64,000 nt of DNA from Vampirovibrionales bacterium. Its GTDB lineage: Bacteria > Cyanobacteriota > Vampirovibrionia > Vampirovibrionales > Vampirovibrionaceae. The notes beneath the pieces are model-generated. The model was not told the DNA's origin, searched no databases, and saw only the letters and a program-made list of their open reading frames with translations. Positions within the stretch are counted from its first letter, which is position 1. Each line of letters opens with the position of its first letter. This document shows positions 16,900 through 24,993 of the stretch, piece by piece. The stretch lies in assembly GCA_016712355.1 (NCBI GenBank), contig JADJRF010000001.1, positions 1-64,000 on the forward strand, given 5' to 3'. The position numbers were made by a program, and so were the translations under genes.

Positions 16900-17685
16900 A
16901 TGAAGATTCAGGGGTCAGACGCAATGGTTTTACTGTTCGACAAGCGGTGGCGAAAAGCCGCCCAGTGCCTGGAAGACCAGGGCTATACGATGAAGGTGCG
17001 TGAGGGGCTGGTTGTCGTGCCGGCGATCTTCGAGAAGCGTGGCGCCGAGACGCTCTACCTCGTGCGTCCGCTGCTCGATAGCCTCTACCACTACGCGCCG
17101 GTTGCGGAAGCCGGCATCGCCAGTGCGTGCGGATTGATCGACGCTGGCGAGGACGGTGCACTGTTTTTCTATCACGGCGCCGATGTGCAGCCGCCGTCCG
17201 ATTGGCGGTGGGTGCCGCGCACGTGGCGCAGCCGTCCCAAGCTCGGTTACGGCGTGCGCGATGCTGCCGAACATGCCGGCGTATCGAAGAACTCGATCAA
17301 GACGGCCACTTACCGAAATGGCCGCGTGCCCCTGAGCGCGGCGCAGATGGTGGGTGGGAAACGTATCGTCATGTTTGATGAGGAAGGGCTGGCGACCTGG
17401 ATCGAAGGCCGGCGCCGTGGCCCGTCACGCGGCAAGAACTTCCGCACCCGCGCCCACCTGGAAACGGCCAGCAAGACCCGGCTGGCGCGGATCATCCGCA
17501 CGGACATCGAACGCGGCGACGCTGTACTGGCGCAACGGCTCGCCGGCGCAGTCGAGCCGTTGAACGGACGCAAAGCGCCAGAGATTATCAAGGCGATTGC
17601 GACGCCAGCCGGCCTCGATTCCGTCATGGCGTTGGCGCTGCAACTGGAGCGTGCGGCGCTGATCGATGTCGCCGCGACCGAGTAG
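16900..17685 (+). CDS. HTH (excisionase/MerR-like) DNA-binding protein
   Basis: The 261-residue protein contains a helix-turn-helix of the excisionase/MerR type around residues 115-160: GVRDAAEHAGVSKNSIK, then KRIVMFDEEGLATWIEGRR. The N-terminal 100 residues look like a separate alpha/beta domain and the C-terminus is helical. Promoter P2 ends only about 20 bases before ATG 16900, leaving a very short leader; ATG 16924 (MVLLFD) is a possible start. A strong terminator follows, so the gene is monocistronic, as expected for a regulator. Candidate to bind the shared promoter motif, but nothing proves it. Confidence 0.65.
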   Translation: MKIQGSDAMVLLFDKRWRKAAQCLEDQGYTMKVREGLVVVPAIFEKRGAETLYLVRPLLDSLYHYAPVAEAGIASACGLIDAGEDGALFFYHGADVQPPSDWRWVPRTWRSRPKLGYGVRDAAEHAGVSKNSIKTATYRNGRVPLSAAQMVGGKRIVMFDEEGLATWIEGRRRGPSRGKNFRTRAHLETASKTRLARIIRTDIERGDAVLAQRLAGAVEPLNGRKAPEIIKAIATPAGLDSVMALALQLERAALIDVAATE

Positions 17686-17707
17686 GCAAACATCGGATTG
17701 ACCCCTG

Positions 17708-17741
17708 GCGGACAAGATGTTGATCTTGTCCGCTTCTTTTT
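17708..17741 (+). terminator. Rho-independent terminator
   Basis: Perfect 11-bp stem GCGGACAAGAT / ATCTTGTCCGC with loop GTTG, followed by TTCTTTTT. It ends the regulator transcript. Confidence 0.88.
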
Positions 17742-17777
17742 GCCATCAGATATTCTTGAGTGAATGAATAATGCGTA

Positions 17778-17806
17778 TTGACATTATTTACACTGTACGG
17801 TATTAT
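17778..17806 (+). promoter_or_regulatory. Promoter P3 of the shared promoter family
   Basis: TTGACA (17778-17783), 17-bp spacer ending tacactgtacgg, TATTAT (17801-17806) with an extended -10 TG. It starts the long accessory operon that follows. A CTTGAGTGAATGA string just upstream resembles the sequence near the XRE repressor promoter at 56001. Confidence 0.75.
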
Positions 17807-17860
17807 GATTGTGTAATTTTTCGCCAAAAAGGAGGTGACGCACAGGAAAGACGGTAGAGG

Positions 17861-17913
17861 GGTGCAGGCGGGTAGGGTCTCAGGGAAATTGCACGCACGT
17901 TCCCGCCTGCACC
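17861..17913 (+). other. Long-range hairpin in the P3 leader
   Basis: Perfect 12-bp inverted repeat GGTGCAGGCGGG (17861-17872) / CCCGCCTGCACC (17902-17913) in the 5' leader. A possible short frame starting GTG at 17834 (29 codons) covers it but has no convincing ribosome site. It could be a regulatory RNA element or a protein site. Confidence 0.5.
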
Positions 17914-17956
17914 ACGATTGAAGAAGTCGGCAATTGAAAGAAAGGGAGGTGTAGGG

Positions 17957-18244
17957 GTGACGCACTACGCAATTTCTCGGATTGGCACGACCGTTGCCGA
18001 GGTGACGGTCAAGGACGGCGTGGTAACGCCGGTCAAGGCAATCATGGGCTTCGATGTGGATTTGCTCGACGTGAGCCGGCTTTTCGGCAGCGTCGAAGCG
18101 GCGGCGCGTGCGGCTTTGCGCGTGCTTGAACAAAACCAGGGCGGAGGCAGTTTCACTATCACGCGTTTGAGCCTGGAGCACCTGGCCGGCGCGGTGGCGG
18201 ATCAGCCGGTCGTCAAACGCAGTGGCCGGCACGGGCGCCGGTAG
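17957..18244 (+). CDS. Hypothetical protein, first gene of the P3 operon
   Basis: The 95-residue protein is taken to start at GTG 17957 behind GGGAGG; a TTG frame extends to 17918 without a ribosome site. It has beta-like N-terminal strands (GTTVAEVTVKDGVVTPV) and a basic tail (KRSGRHGRR). No family recognised. Confidence 0.55.
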   Translation: MTHYAISRIGTTVAEVTVKDGVVTPVKAIMGFDVDLLDVSRLFGSVEAAARAALRVLEQNQGGGSFTITRLSLEHLAGAVADQPVVKRSGRHGRR

Positions 18245-18252
18245 GAGGAAGT

Positions 18253-18612
18253 ATGCTCGACAGATGCCCGATTTGCGGGGAGATCAGATTGTTCAACCAC
18301 AAGTGCAAGCCGCGTTGGGCGGTTTTCCTCGACATTGACGGCGACCCCGCCAGCATCTTTGCGGATGATGAACAGGCGGCGGTCGTAGAGTACGCAAGCG
18401 AACATGATAACGGCGACTATCATCTGCTCAACGGCGGCGAGCTTGACGTGCGCGTCTGCACGTGGGGCGAGTGGCAGGAGATCACCGACTTGGAAAACGA
18501 AGACGCCACGAACGCAGTTATCGCCAAGCTGCCGCGTTATCGCGCCACGGGCTACTTGGTGCCGGAGTACACGGCAACCAGGATCAAGGAGGTTACACAT
18601 GCCGAACTCTGA
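18253..18612 (+). CDS. Small zinc-knuckle phage protein
   Basis: The 119-residue protein begins with a CPICGEIRLFNHKC motif (residues 5-18) that can form a zinc ribbon, followed by an acidic alpha/beta domain. A GGAGG site precedes ATG 18253. It overlaps the next gene. No family recognised. Confidence 0.6.
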   Translation: MLDRCPICGEIRLFNHKCKPRWAVFLDIDGDPASIFADDEQAAVVEYASEHDNGDYHLLNGGELDVRVCTWGEWQEITDLENEDATNAVIAKLPRYRATGYLVPEYTATRIKEVTHAEL

Positions 18613-18901
18613 ATTGTGGGGAGCGATTGTCCTGTTGGCAATCGCGCTGGCGGCGGCGATTGTCCTATGGGCGTCGCTGTATCGTCGCTGGCAGCAACAG
18701 TTGCAGGAGAATAGCCTTCTCCGACTGGACAACGAAAAGGCGTGGATGTCCGCACAGTACTACCGCGTCCAGTTCGAGGACATGGAACTGCGCCAGCGTC
18801 ACCTCGATGAACTTCACCGCCGGCAGGTCAACGAACTCCAGAAGGCGTTGACCGTCGTGCAAGAATCGACCACCCGGATTCGACATAATGAAAATGATTG
18901 A
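18599..18901 (+). CDS. Membrane-anchored coiled-coil protein
   Basis: The 100-residue protein has one N-terminal transmembrane helix (about residues 7-27) followed by a basic YRRW flank and a long coiled coil to the end. The layout is like an inner-membrane spanin, but it sits far from the lysis genes and the suggested host may lack an outer membrane, so that function is doubtful. It overlaps both neighbours, consistent with coupled translation. Confidence 0.55.
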   Translation: MPNSELWGAIVLLAIALAAAIVLWASLYRRWQQQLQENSLLRLDNEKAWMSAQYYRVQFEDMELRQRHLDELHRRQVNELQKALTVVQESTTRIRHNEND

Positions 18902-19190
18902 CTTTCAGATGGCGTATAGCCGGCTGGCGAATGCGTACTATGCGGCGATGTCGCGTGGTGCGTTTACGCCCGGCAGCGATTCGCGGTTTGTGCTGGCCGG
19001 CGACACGGCGCCGTTGCTCAACCTGACGCCAGAGCAGTTGCAATACCGGAAGGTGTTTGGCGTGCGGTTAGTCAAGGACGACGCGGCGCCGGTTGGGGTG
19101 GTGCTCTTGCGTTGGCGCATCGGGAGCGTGGAACTTCAGATCGACGTGATGCTGAGCGTCGAGCAAGGAGTCGATCATGGCGGTGCTTAA
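18888..19190 (+). CDS. Hypothetical accessory protein
   Basis: The 100-residue protein has an N-terminal helix (MAYSRLANAYYAAM) and a C-terminal beta-like region (VGVVLLRWRIGSVELQIDVM). It overlaps the genes on both sides by 14 bp. No family recognised. Confidence 0.5.
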   Translation: MKMIDFQMAYSRLANAYYAAMSRGAFTPGSDSRFVLAGDTAPLLNLTPEQLQYRKVFGVRLVKDDAAPVGVVLLRWRIGSVELQIDVMLSVEQGVDHGGA

Positions 19191-19611
19191 CTACACCACG
19201 ACCATCGACCCACACAAGAGCGTGGGCGAGATTCAGAAACTTCTTGCCGGCAAAGGTGCGCGTGGTGTGCTTGTCGGGTACGACGATGCCGGCAACCCCG
19301 TCTCACTGGCGTTCGAGATCGCCGCGTCGGGTGCAATCTTCCGCTATCAGTTGCCGTGCCGCCATCACGCGGTGTGGAAGCAACTCCAGCGCGACCCGCG
19401 CACAACGAAGGCGCAGCGCACCGAAGCCCAGGCGCTGCGCGTGGCGTGGCGGATTCTCAAAGATTGGGTGGAAGCGCAAATGGCGATTGTTGAGGCGCAG
19501 ATGGTCGATCTGCGGGAAGTGTTCTTCGCGTACAGCTTGACCGACACTGGGCAGACGATGTACGAGCGGTCGGCTGGTCTGCTGACCGGGCCGGCGGAAG
19601 GTAACGGGTAG
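19177..19611 (+). CDS. Conserved-type phage protein of unknown function
   Basis: The 144-residue protein has an N-terminal MAVLNYTTTIDPHKSVGEIQ segment, a central YDDAGNPVSLAFEI strand pair and a C-terminal helical half with WRILKDWVEAQMAIVEAQ. Proteins with this opening are common in phages and phage-like islands, but their role is unknown to me. GAGCAAGGAG precedes the start. Confidence 0.6.
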   Translation: MAVLNYTTTIDPHKSVGEIQKLLAGKGARGVLVGYDDAGNPVSLAFEIAASGAIFRYQLPCRHHAVWKQLQRDPRTTKAQRTEAQALRVAWRILKDWVEAQMAIVEAQMVDLREVFFAYSLTDTGQTMYERSAGLLTGPAEGNG

Positions 19612-19616
19612 GAGAA

Positions 19617-19970
19617 ATGCTCACAGTTCGTGACCTTCACCACAAGGCAATGCGCATCGCGGATGACGCGCACATACTCCGGCATTTTGGCGACACGGCT
19701 GCGGCGACAAGTCGATTTGCCGAGGCCGCCGAACTGGAGCGCCAGGCTTTCGAGTTGCTGCCGGCTCCACCCGAAAGCGAACCGACCTGGACGATCATAG
19801 CGATCTCAGTTTCGAGTCTCTACCTGAAAGCCGGCAATTTCGAGAAAGCGCGCCTGTACGCATCGCAGGTGCTCACCGATCCAGGGGCGCAGCCATCCAA
19901 GTATCACCGTGACATGGCTGCGGAGATCATCGCTGATTGCGAGAAAGGCGAGGTGACGGAATGCTGGTGA
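19617..19970 (+). CDS. TPR-like helical protein
   Basis: The 117-residue protein looks all-helical and contains a tetratricopeptide-like pair of helices: SRFAEAAELERQAFELLPAP and SSLYLKAGNFEKARLYASQV. This suggests a protein-binding role. It overlaps the next gene by 10 bp. Confidence 0.55.
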   Translation: MLTVRDLHHKAMRIADDAHILRHFGDTAAATSRFAEAAELERQAFELLPAPPESEPTWTIIAISVSSLYLKAGNFEKARLYASQVLTDPGAQPSKYHRDMAAEIIADCEKGEVTECW

Positions 19971-20248
19971 AAGATCGTCAGATTTACGTGCGCTTCGTGG
20001 TAAAGCGTCTTGACACTGGCGCGTCGCTGGCTGCCTTCAACGTGACGCTCGACGTGCCGGATGGCACCAGCCGTAGCGAAGTCGAGAAGCACATCGACCA
20101 CCTGCGCGTGCAGGCGATCCGCGACACGATTGCCGTTGACGAACACGTGTGGTCGGACATCCCCGAAGACGAAGCTGTGCGGCGCGACACGTTCGGGCGC
20201 CCGGATGCGCTTTGGACGGGTGCGATTTTAAGCGGGAAAGGGGAGTAG
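19961..20248 (+). CDS. Hypothetical accessory protein
   Basis: The 95-residue protein starts at ATG 19961, spaced properly from GAGGTGA. It has an N-terminal beta sheet-like half (YVRFVVKRLDTGASLAAFNV) and an acidic C-terminal part. No family recognised. Confidence 0.5.
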   Translation: MLVKDRQIYVRFVVKRLDTGASLAAFNVTLDVPDGTSRSEVEKHIDHLRVQAIRDTIAVDEHVWSDIPEDEAVRRDTFGRPDALWTGAILSGKGE

Positions 20249-20250
20249 CC

Positions 20251-20565
20251 GTGCGCCGATCTGATTATGAAATCCTGCATGTGTACGCGCCGGTCACGTG
20301 GCACGACGAAGCCGGCATTGTCGGCACGCGCGATGCGTTGGTCGCGTTGCGCGCTGCCATCGATGACGCGCTTGCCAATCGCCAGTCAACCTTCGAGACC
20401 TTCGTCGCTGACGGCGAGGGGTACGACCTGCACGTCGTTTGCGTGGAGCCGGAAGATTTGGATGGGATCGAGTACCCGTACACCCATCCGTTTGCGCAAA
20501 GCCACCTTGCACCCTGGACGGAGCTTCTGGCTGTCCCGCCGAGCGTGAACCATGCGCAAACCTGA
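20251..20565 (+). CDS. Hypothetical accessory protein
   Basis: The 104-residue protein starts with GTG 20251 behind AAAGGGGAG, two bases after the previous stop. It has an alternating strand/helix pattern and an acidic Asp-Leu-Asp-Gly-Ile-Glu turn. No family recognised. It overlaps the next gene by 14 bp. Confidence 0.5.
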   Translation: MRRSDYEILHVYAPVTWHDEAGIVGTRDALVALRAAIDDALANRQSTFETFVADGEGYDLHVVCVEPEDLDGIEYPYTHPFAQSHLAPWTELLAVPPSVNHAQT

Positions 20566-20974
20566 CCCAGAGCAGCAACGGAAGATCATCGTCGGCAAAG
20601 GCATTTGCACGCCGATCCGCGGCGCGGTGCTCACGGCGCTGCAACCCTACGGTGTGCGCTTCTCGATGCGCACCTACGGACGCGGGTTAGGTGGCGAGAT
20701 CACGGATGATGGTGTGAGTGGGGCGTACATCTACATTGCCGAGATTGTCGTGCGTCAACGCGCGGCGGCGTGGACGGAATACCTGTTGTGCCGCACGACG
20801 CAGTTTTCGTTGCTGTCGAAGCCTATCGACAAACGCAACATGAAGTGGGCGGCGCGACACAACGGCGTCATGCCTAAAGCCTGGGTTGAGCCAGGTTGCA
20901 AAATCAAGCAGCCGGGACAGGGCAAGCCGGCCAGAAAGCAAGCGGAACAGAAAGCGTGGTGGCAATTGTGGTGA
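20552..20974 (+). CDS. Member 1 of a three-gene phage paralogue family
   Basis: The 140-residue protein shares a C-terminal signature with the genes at 23079 and 27875: an (A/K)WxEY(L/I/A)L stretch, then a PxDxRN-like turn and a PxxW motif. Here it reads AAWTEYLLCRT, PIDKRNMKWAARHNG and MPKAW. The C-terminus is strongly basic. Function unknown; the repeated retention of three members in one phage suggests diversified targets or subunits. Confidence 0.6.
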   Translation: MRKPDPEQQRKIIVGKGICTPIRGAVLTALQPYGVRFSMRTYGRGLGGEITDDGVSGAYIYIAEIVVRQRAAAWTEYLLCRTTQFSLLSKPIDKRNMKWAARHNGVMPKAWVEPGCKIKQPGQGKPARKQAEQKAWWQLW

Positions 20975-21435
20975 ATCGGATCATCGTGGGGGATGCGCTC
21001 GACATCGTAGGGCGTGAGGGCGGCGTGCTGCTGCACCAGGTCAACTGCATCCGCGCGGCGGGCGCCGGCATCGCGCTGCAAATTCGACAACGCTGGCCGG
21101 CGTGGTACGAAGCGTATCGCAACGACGACCGCAAGCTAGGCGACGCGACGATCTTCCGCTGCCAATCGTGGCCGGCGGCGTGGGTGGGCAATCTCTACGC
21201 TCAATTCACGGTCGGGCGCGGCAGCCAACAGACGGCATACGATGCGTTACGCCAGGCGCTAGTCGCAATGAGCGAGACGTTGGATAACTCGACAATCGGC
21301 GCGCAAGTCTATGTGCCGTTCGGTCTGGGCAGCGGACTCGGCGGCGGCGATTGGTCGATGGTGGCGCGCATCGTTTCCGAGACGATGCCGGATGCGTTGA
21401 TTGTGCGCTTGCCGGACGGCGTGCGCAGAAAGTAA
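20971..21435 (+). CDS. Macro-domain (ADP-ribose-binding) protein
   Basis: The 154-residue protein is essentially one macro domain: strand-turn IIVGDALDI, then VLLHQVNCIRAAGAGIALQIR and the ADP-ribose loop VYVPFGLGSGLGGGDW. Such domains bind or hydrolyse ADP-ribose derivatives. In phages they can reverse host ADP-ribosylation or consume NAD-derived signals made by defence systems; that use here is inference. GTG 20971 gives the GTGA overlap common in this array, but GTG at 20956, 20959 or 20968 are equally open. Confidence 0.82.
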   Translation: MNRIIVGDALDIVGREGGVLLHQVNCIRAAGAGIALQIRQRWPAWYEAYRNDDRKLGDATIFRCQSWPAAWVGNLYAQFTVGRGSQQTAYDALRQALVAMSETLDNSTIGAQVYVPFGLGSGLGGGDWSMVARIVSETMPDALIVRLPDGVRRK

Positions 21436-21447
21436 GGGTAGAAGAAA

Positions 21448-21735
21448 ATGCAGTTCGTCAATGTACCAGGGGGAGATCGCGTCTGCCTGAGCAAAGAGGA
21501 CGCCATCGCAATGATCGCACCGGGCGAAAGCGTCCACGTGGTGAGCAACGTCGGCAACATCTTCATCGGTGCGGATTGGTTACGCGCCGACGTGATTGCG
21601 CAAATCTACGAATGCGTCCCAGAAGAAGCCGGCCCAATCGCAACCGCGGAGGGTTACGGCCTGGTAATTTACGTGGACGGCGCACCGTACTTCGTGAAGA
21701 CGGTCAAACAAGAGGATCGCGGTCAGGCTTCCTGA
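21448..21735 (+). CDS. Hypothetical accessory protein
   Basis: The 95-residue protein begins 12 bases after the macro-domain gene and is probably co-transcribed. It shows beta-rich segments (VHVVSNVGNIFIGADW, YGLVIYVDGAPYFVKTV). No family recognised. A terminator-like hairpin follows. Confidence 0.55.
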   Translation: MQFVNVPGGDRVCLSKEDAIAMIAPGESVHVVSNVGNIFIGADWLRADVIAQIYECVPEEAGPIATAEGYGLVIYVDGAPYFVKTVKQEDRGQAS

Positions 21736-21738
21736 TCG

Positions 21739-21785
21739 CCGCCGATATGCCTACGGGCATAAAGCGGTGAATGATCGGCGGATTT
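21739..21785 (+). terminator. Probable terminator enclosing a 16-bp palindrome
   Basis: CCGCCGAT (21739-21746) pairs with ATCGGCGG (21774-21781) and is followed by ATTTT. The loop contains TATGCCTACGGGCATA (21746-21761), one of the dispersed 16-bp palindromes, which can itself fold. The region 21786-21978 has no other gene I can support. Confidence 0.6.
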
Positions 21786-21978
21786 TATGCGCGGTGTAAT
21801 TAGTGCTAATAAGGCATAGCAAAAGAGTTTCTGGGAGTGCATCGCGCGAAAATGCCCGCTACGGGGCGTGAGAGGGTCTACACGGCGTTTCGAGGTCACG
21901 CGAGATCAAAACTACGCGGGACGCGCGCGAAGTGGCCTTGCAGCCCGTCTGTGAAGGTCGATTTTTGGAGGGTGGCAA

Positions 21979-22203
21979 ATGAGCGTTTTTCGGGTTGGGG
22001 ACTGGGTGAAAATCGATGCCAGCGTGCTTTCCGGCGCGCTCGTGGATCAGCTTGGGCGCGGGCGCACCGCCGAGTACACCGGGCGCGTGGTCGAAGCGCC
22101 GGCGTCGAATCGTGAGCGCGTACGCGTCGCGGTCGATGGCGGCGACACGCTGTGGTTCGACGCCGATGTACTGTCGGCTAACCCTCAATTTAGCATACTG
22201 TGA
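21979..22203 (+). CDS. Small SH3-like beta protein
   Basis: The 74-residue protein (FRVGDWVKIDAS ... EYTGRVVEAPASNRERVRVA) has the alternating pattern of a small SH3-like or KOW-like barrel. GGAGG lies upstream of ATG 21979. It is similar in layout to the gene at 61478. Function unknown. Confidence 0.55.
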   Translation: MSVFRVGDWVKIDASVLSGALVDQLGRGRTAEYTGRVVEAPASNRERVRVAVDGGDTLWFDADVLSANPQFSIL

Positions 22204-22206
22204 TTT

Positions 22207-22560
22207 ATGTCGAACGGAGAAAGCAAAGCAATGAATAGCACGCACCCGTTGCCGGCGTTCCTGTCGGCGTCCGTTCCGTTGCTGATGCGCGAACTGAAAA
22301 GCGCCGGCGGGCCGACGCCTGAACAGTTCGCGTCGCTGTCTGAGTTTTCGCAGGTGCTCGGTGAGCGCGGCGATGCGCTGCTCTTTGGCGGCAAGACAGG
22401 GGAGGCGTCGCAGTTGGCGAACCAACTGGCGCACAGCATCGCCGTGCTGAGTTTCGTGCCGGGCGGGATCAGAATCTTCGGTATGCACTTCGAGGCCGCC
22501 AGCGGCAAGTACGGCGTCATCGAATCAACGTTCAATCGCAAAGCGAAGGAGTCTTTATGA
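22207..22560 (+). CDS. Hypothetical accessory protein
   Basis: The frame encodes up to 117 residues. ATG 22207 has no ribosome site, while ATG 22231 follows GGAG at a long spacing, so the shorter 109-residue form may be the real product. The middle is helical and the C-terminus beta-like. The stop overlaps the next start (ATGA). Confidence 0.5.
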   Translation: MSNGESKAMNSTHPLPAFLSASVPLLMRELKSAGGPTPEQFASLSEFSQVLGERGDALLFGGKTGEASQLANQLAHSIAVLSFVPGGIRIFGMHFEAASGKYGVIESTFNRKAKESL

Positions 22561-23078
22561 AGTGGGTCGTGTATTTTCTGTTGCCCTGGACGGTGCTCGT
22601 CGGCATGGTGATGCTGTTCCGCGCATATCCGGTCGAGACGACTTCTGTTGTCGCCTTGATCGCCGGCACGTTCGTGCTGAAACGGTGGGCGGATGAACGC
22701 GTCTACCCGGAGCCGGATACTGTGCGGTTGCGCGTGTACGAAGACGGCACGGCGATTGCCAGCTACGAAGGCGAGATGACCGGCGACGAGTTCGAGTCGT
22801 TCCGACGCCGCGTGGCGCAGTTCGTCAGCACGGCGCAGCAACCCGCTTCGCAGAACGTGACGCCACAAGCGATGACGTTGAGCTTCGACCAGGCGCTGAC
22901 CGTGACGCAGTTGCGCACCCTGTTGGCAAGTTGGCCGGAAACCGACGCCGACGGTTTACCGGTCGAAGTCTGGATCGAAACCGGCGTGAATCTGTTCTCC
23001 GCCGTGATCGAAGTGAAGCCGTTGCGGAATGGCGCGGTCTTGACGTTGGCCGGCGCTGCGTTCAAGGAGGAGGAGTAG
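22557..23078 (+). CDS. Two-TM membrane protein with soluble domain
   Basis: The 173-residue protein has two N-terminal membrane segments (about 3-20 and 30-43) and a soluble C-terminal domain with VRLRVYEDGTAIASYEGEMTG and a beta-rich end. Its start overlaps the preceding stop (ATGA), and its end carries GGAGGAGGAG for the next gene. No family recognised. Confidence 0.55.
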   Translation: MKWVVYFLLPWTVLVGMVMLFRAYPVETTSVVALIAGTFVLKRWADERVYPEPDTVRLRVYEDGTAIASYEGEMTGDEFESFRRRVAQFVSTAQQPASQNVTPQAMTLSFDQALTVTQLRTLLASWPETDADGLPVEVWIETGVNLFSAVIEVKPLRNGAVLTLAGAAFKEEE

Positions 23079-23522
23079 GTGGACATCATTTCGCCTTTTG
23101 CAACCCTGATTGGTTTGGCGAAGCACGGCCGGCTGCATCGCATCGAGTGGGTTGGCTGGAACGGCTACCGCGTAAGCAGCCTACTGCGAACGTACAGGAT
23201 TCATTTTTACGAAGTCGGCATGTACACGCGCAACGGCGAGACGATCCGGTGGGCAAACATCAACCGCAAACAGGCGGCCTGGGCGGAATACATCCTATTG
23301 CGCGCTGGTGTGCCGCTGGTCAACAAACTAATCGATCCGCGCAACCGCGAGCGCGCCGAACGGCACGCCGGCGCACCGCCAGCCTGGGACGGAAAGAAGA
23401 AGCACACGGCGTCGCCGGTCGAAGTTATCTTCGACGCAATCGCCTGGGCAACGGGTCACGGGGATGGTCTTCAGCCGGCAGCGCCGCGCGGCAAAGCCGG
23501 CAAAGAAAGAAAGGGAAGGTGA
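23079..23522 (+). CDS. Member 2 of the three-gene phage paralogue family
   Basis: The 147-residue protein starts with GTG right after a strong GGAGG repeat. It shares with the genes at 20552 and 27875 the segment AAWAEYILLRA, then LIDPRNRERAERHAG and PPAW, and a basic C-terminus. Function unknown. Confidence 0.6.
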   Translation: MDIISPFATLIGLAKHGRLHRIEWVGWNGYRVSSLLRTYRIHFYEVGMYTRNGETIRWANINRKQAAWAEYILLRAGVPLVNKLIDPRNRERAERHAGAPPAWDGKKKHTASPVEVIFDAIAWATGHGDGLQPAAPRGKAGKERKGR

Positions 23523-23525
23523 CAA

Positions 23526-24572
23526 GTGGCAGAAACGAAGATCGAGTGGACGCACCAGCGCAACCCGGATGGCACGGTGACGCCTGGGTTTACCTTCAAC
23601 CCCTGGGTGGGTTGCCAGAAGGTAAGCTCTGGCTGCAAGCACTGCTACGCCGAGACGCTGATGGACACGCGCTACGGCAAGGTGAAGTGGGGGCCGGCTG
23701 GCACGCGCGTGCGCACCAGCGACGCCAACTGGCGCAAGCCGTTGACATGGAACCGGCAAGCGGAAAAGGAAGGCCGGCGGTTGCGCGTCTTCTGCGCGTC
23801 GTTGGCCGATGTCTTCGAGGGTCGCGAAGAAGTTGCACCGTGGCGCGCTGACCTGTTCGAGTTGATTGCGAAGACGCGGATGCTCGATTGGCTGCTGCTG
23901 ACCAAACGTCCAGAGAATATCGAGCCGATGCTGCGTGCCATTACTACGCCGGGTGGGACGCTAGACGCTTGGCGCCTGTTGGAAACGGGCTACTATTCCA
24001 ACGTCTGGCTTGGTACGTCGGTCGAGAACCAGGAAGCCGCCGACGAACGCATTCCGAAGTTGCTGGCGGCGCCGGCAAAGGTGCGCTTCCTGTCGTGCGA
24101 GCCGTTGCTTAGCCCGGTCGATTTGATCCGGTTGAATGGAGTGCTAGTGCGCAAGCAAACGCACGCAATCCTCGATGATCGTGGGACATACGGCATGGCG
24201 AACGAATCCGTGCGCTTGCCTGTTGGCGAGACTGGTATCCACTGGGTAATCGTAGGCGGGGAGTCTGGGCAGCAAGCGCGCCCGATGAACCCGGAATGGG
24301 CGCGCTTGCTGCGCGATCAATGCGTCGATGCCGGCGTTCCCTTCTTCTTCAAGCAGTGGGGCGAATGGGGCGATCCCATCTCAATTACGGTAACTGGGCG
24401 GGCGCGTGCCGGGTGGTATGAAACGCCGCCCGAAGGGGTGAATCGGCACGAGTTTTCCGGCACAATGGTTGGCGATGTCGAGTTGCGCTCCTTGAGACCA
24501 ACGGTTTACCGCGTCGGTAAGGCCGCAGCCGGCCGACTGCTCGACGGGCGCGAGTGGAACGAAACGCCGTAA
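23526..24572 (+). CDS. Phage Gp37/Gp68 family protein (DUF5131), radical-SAM-like
   Basis: The 348-residue protein carries the family's N-terminal TKIEWTHQ and FNPWVGCQKVSSGCKHCYAE, in which the cysteines (Cys-x6-Cys-x2-Cys) recall an iron-sulphur radical SAM site. Later motifs LLLTKRP, WLGTSVENQ, FLSCEPLL and GGESG are also typical, and the C-terminus has the usual LDGREWNE. Phages and prophages often carry this family, whose reaction is not established. GTG start follows GGAAGG. Confidence 0.88.
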   Translation: MAETKIEWTHQRNPDGTVTPGFTFNPWVGCQKVSSGCKHCYAETLMDTRYGKVKWGPAGTRVRTSDANWRKPLTWNRQAEKEGRRLRVFCASLADVFEGREEVAPWRADLFELIAKTRMLDWLLLTKRPENIEPMLRAITTPGGTLDAWRLLETGYYSNVWLGTSVENQEAADERIPKLLAAPAKVRFLSCEPLLSPVDLIRLNGVLVRKQTHAILDDRGTYGMANESVRLPVGETGIHWVIVGGESGQQARPMNPEWARLLRDQCVDAGVPFFFKQWGEWGDPISITVTGRARAGWYETPPEGVNRHEFSGTMVGDVELRSLRPTVYRVGKAAAGRLLDGREWNETP

Positions 24573-24606
24573 GCGTAGGCGACAACGCATAAGAAAGGAT
24601 TGCCCG

Positions 24607-24993
24607 ATGATTTTGGACAAAGAGAACGTAGCAGAACTGTGGCAGGTGGAAAAAGCAAGAGCCGATCTGTTGGCGGCTGAGCTTGAGCGCGTTCGCATTG
24701 CGCTCGATGGGTACGACGATAGTGACCTGGCATCGCTGGCGCGGACAGTCATGCGTCAGAACGAAGCGTTGCGCGCCGACAACGAGCAATGGCGCAATGC
24801 CATCGAGACGCCGCGCCCGATTCCGCCGGCGCTTGAGATTGCACGCAGCGTCGAAGCCGCGCTTGCTTTGCTGCAAAACGTCGATGCCGAGGAGCTTGCT
24901 CACGCAGCATTCTTCGCCGGCCACACCGCCGGCTATCGCGAGGGATACGGAAACCGACGATTGGCTGACGCTTCAAGAAAGGAGCAATCATGA
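24607..24993 (+). CDS. Coiled-coil hypothetical protein
   Basis: The 128-residue protein is mostly helical, with a long coiled coil in the first 70 residues and a Gly/His/Tyr-rich C-terminal segment (FAGHTAGYREGYGNRR). Its stop overlaps the next start (ATGA). No family recognised. Confidence 0.5.
   Translation: MILDKENVAELWQVEKARADLLAAELERVRIALDGYDDSDLASLARTVMRQNEALRADNEQWRNAIETPRPIPPALEIARSVEAALALLQNVDAEELAHAAFFAGHTAGYREGYGNRRLADASRKEQS

Noticed and set aside
18599..18901. Inner-membrane spanin
   Set aside because: TM plus coiled coil fits, but it is far from the lysis genes, lacks an outer partner and the host may have no outer membrane.
21736..21978. tRNA gene in the gap after the macro-domain unit
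   Set aside because: No cloverleaf or T-loop sequence could be placed; a terminator and palindrome explain part of it. No tRNA was seen elsewhere either.
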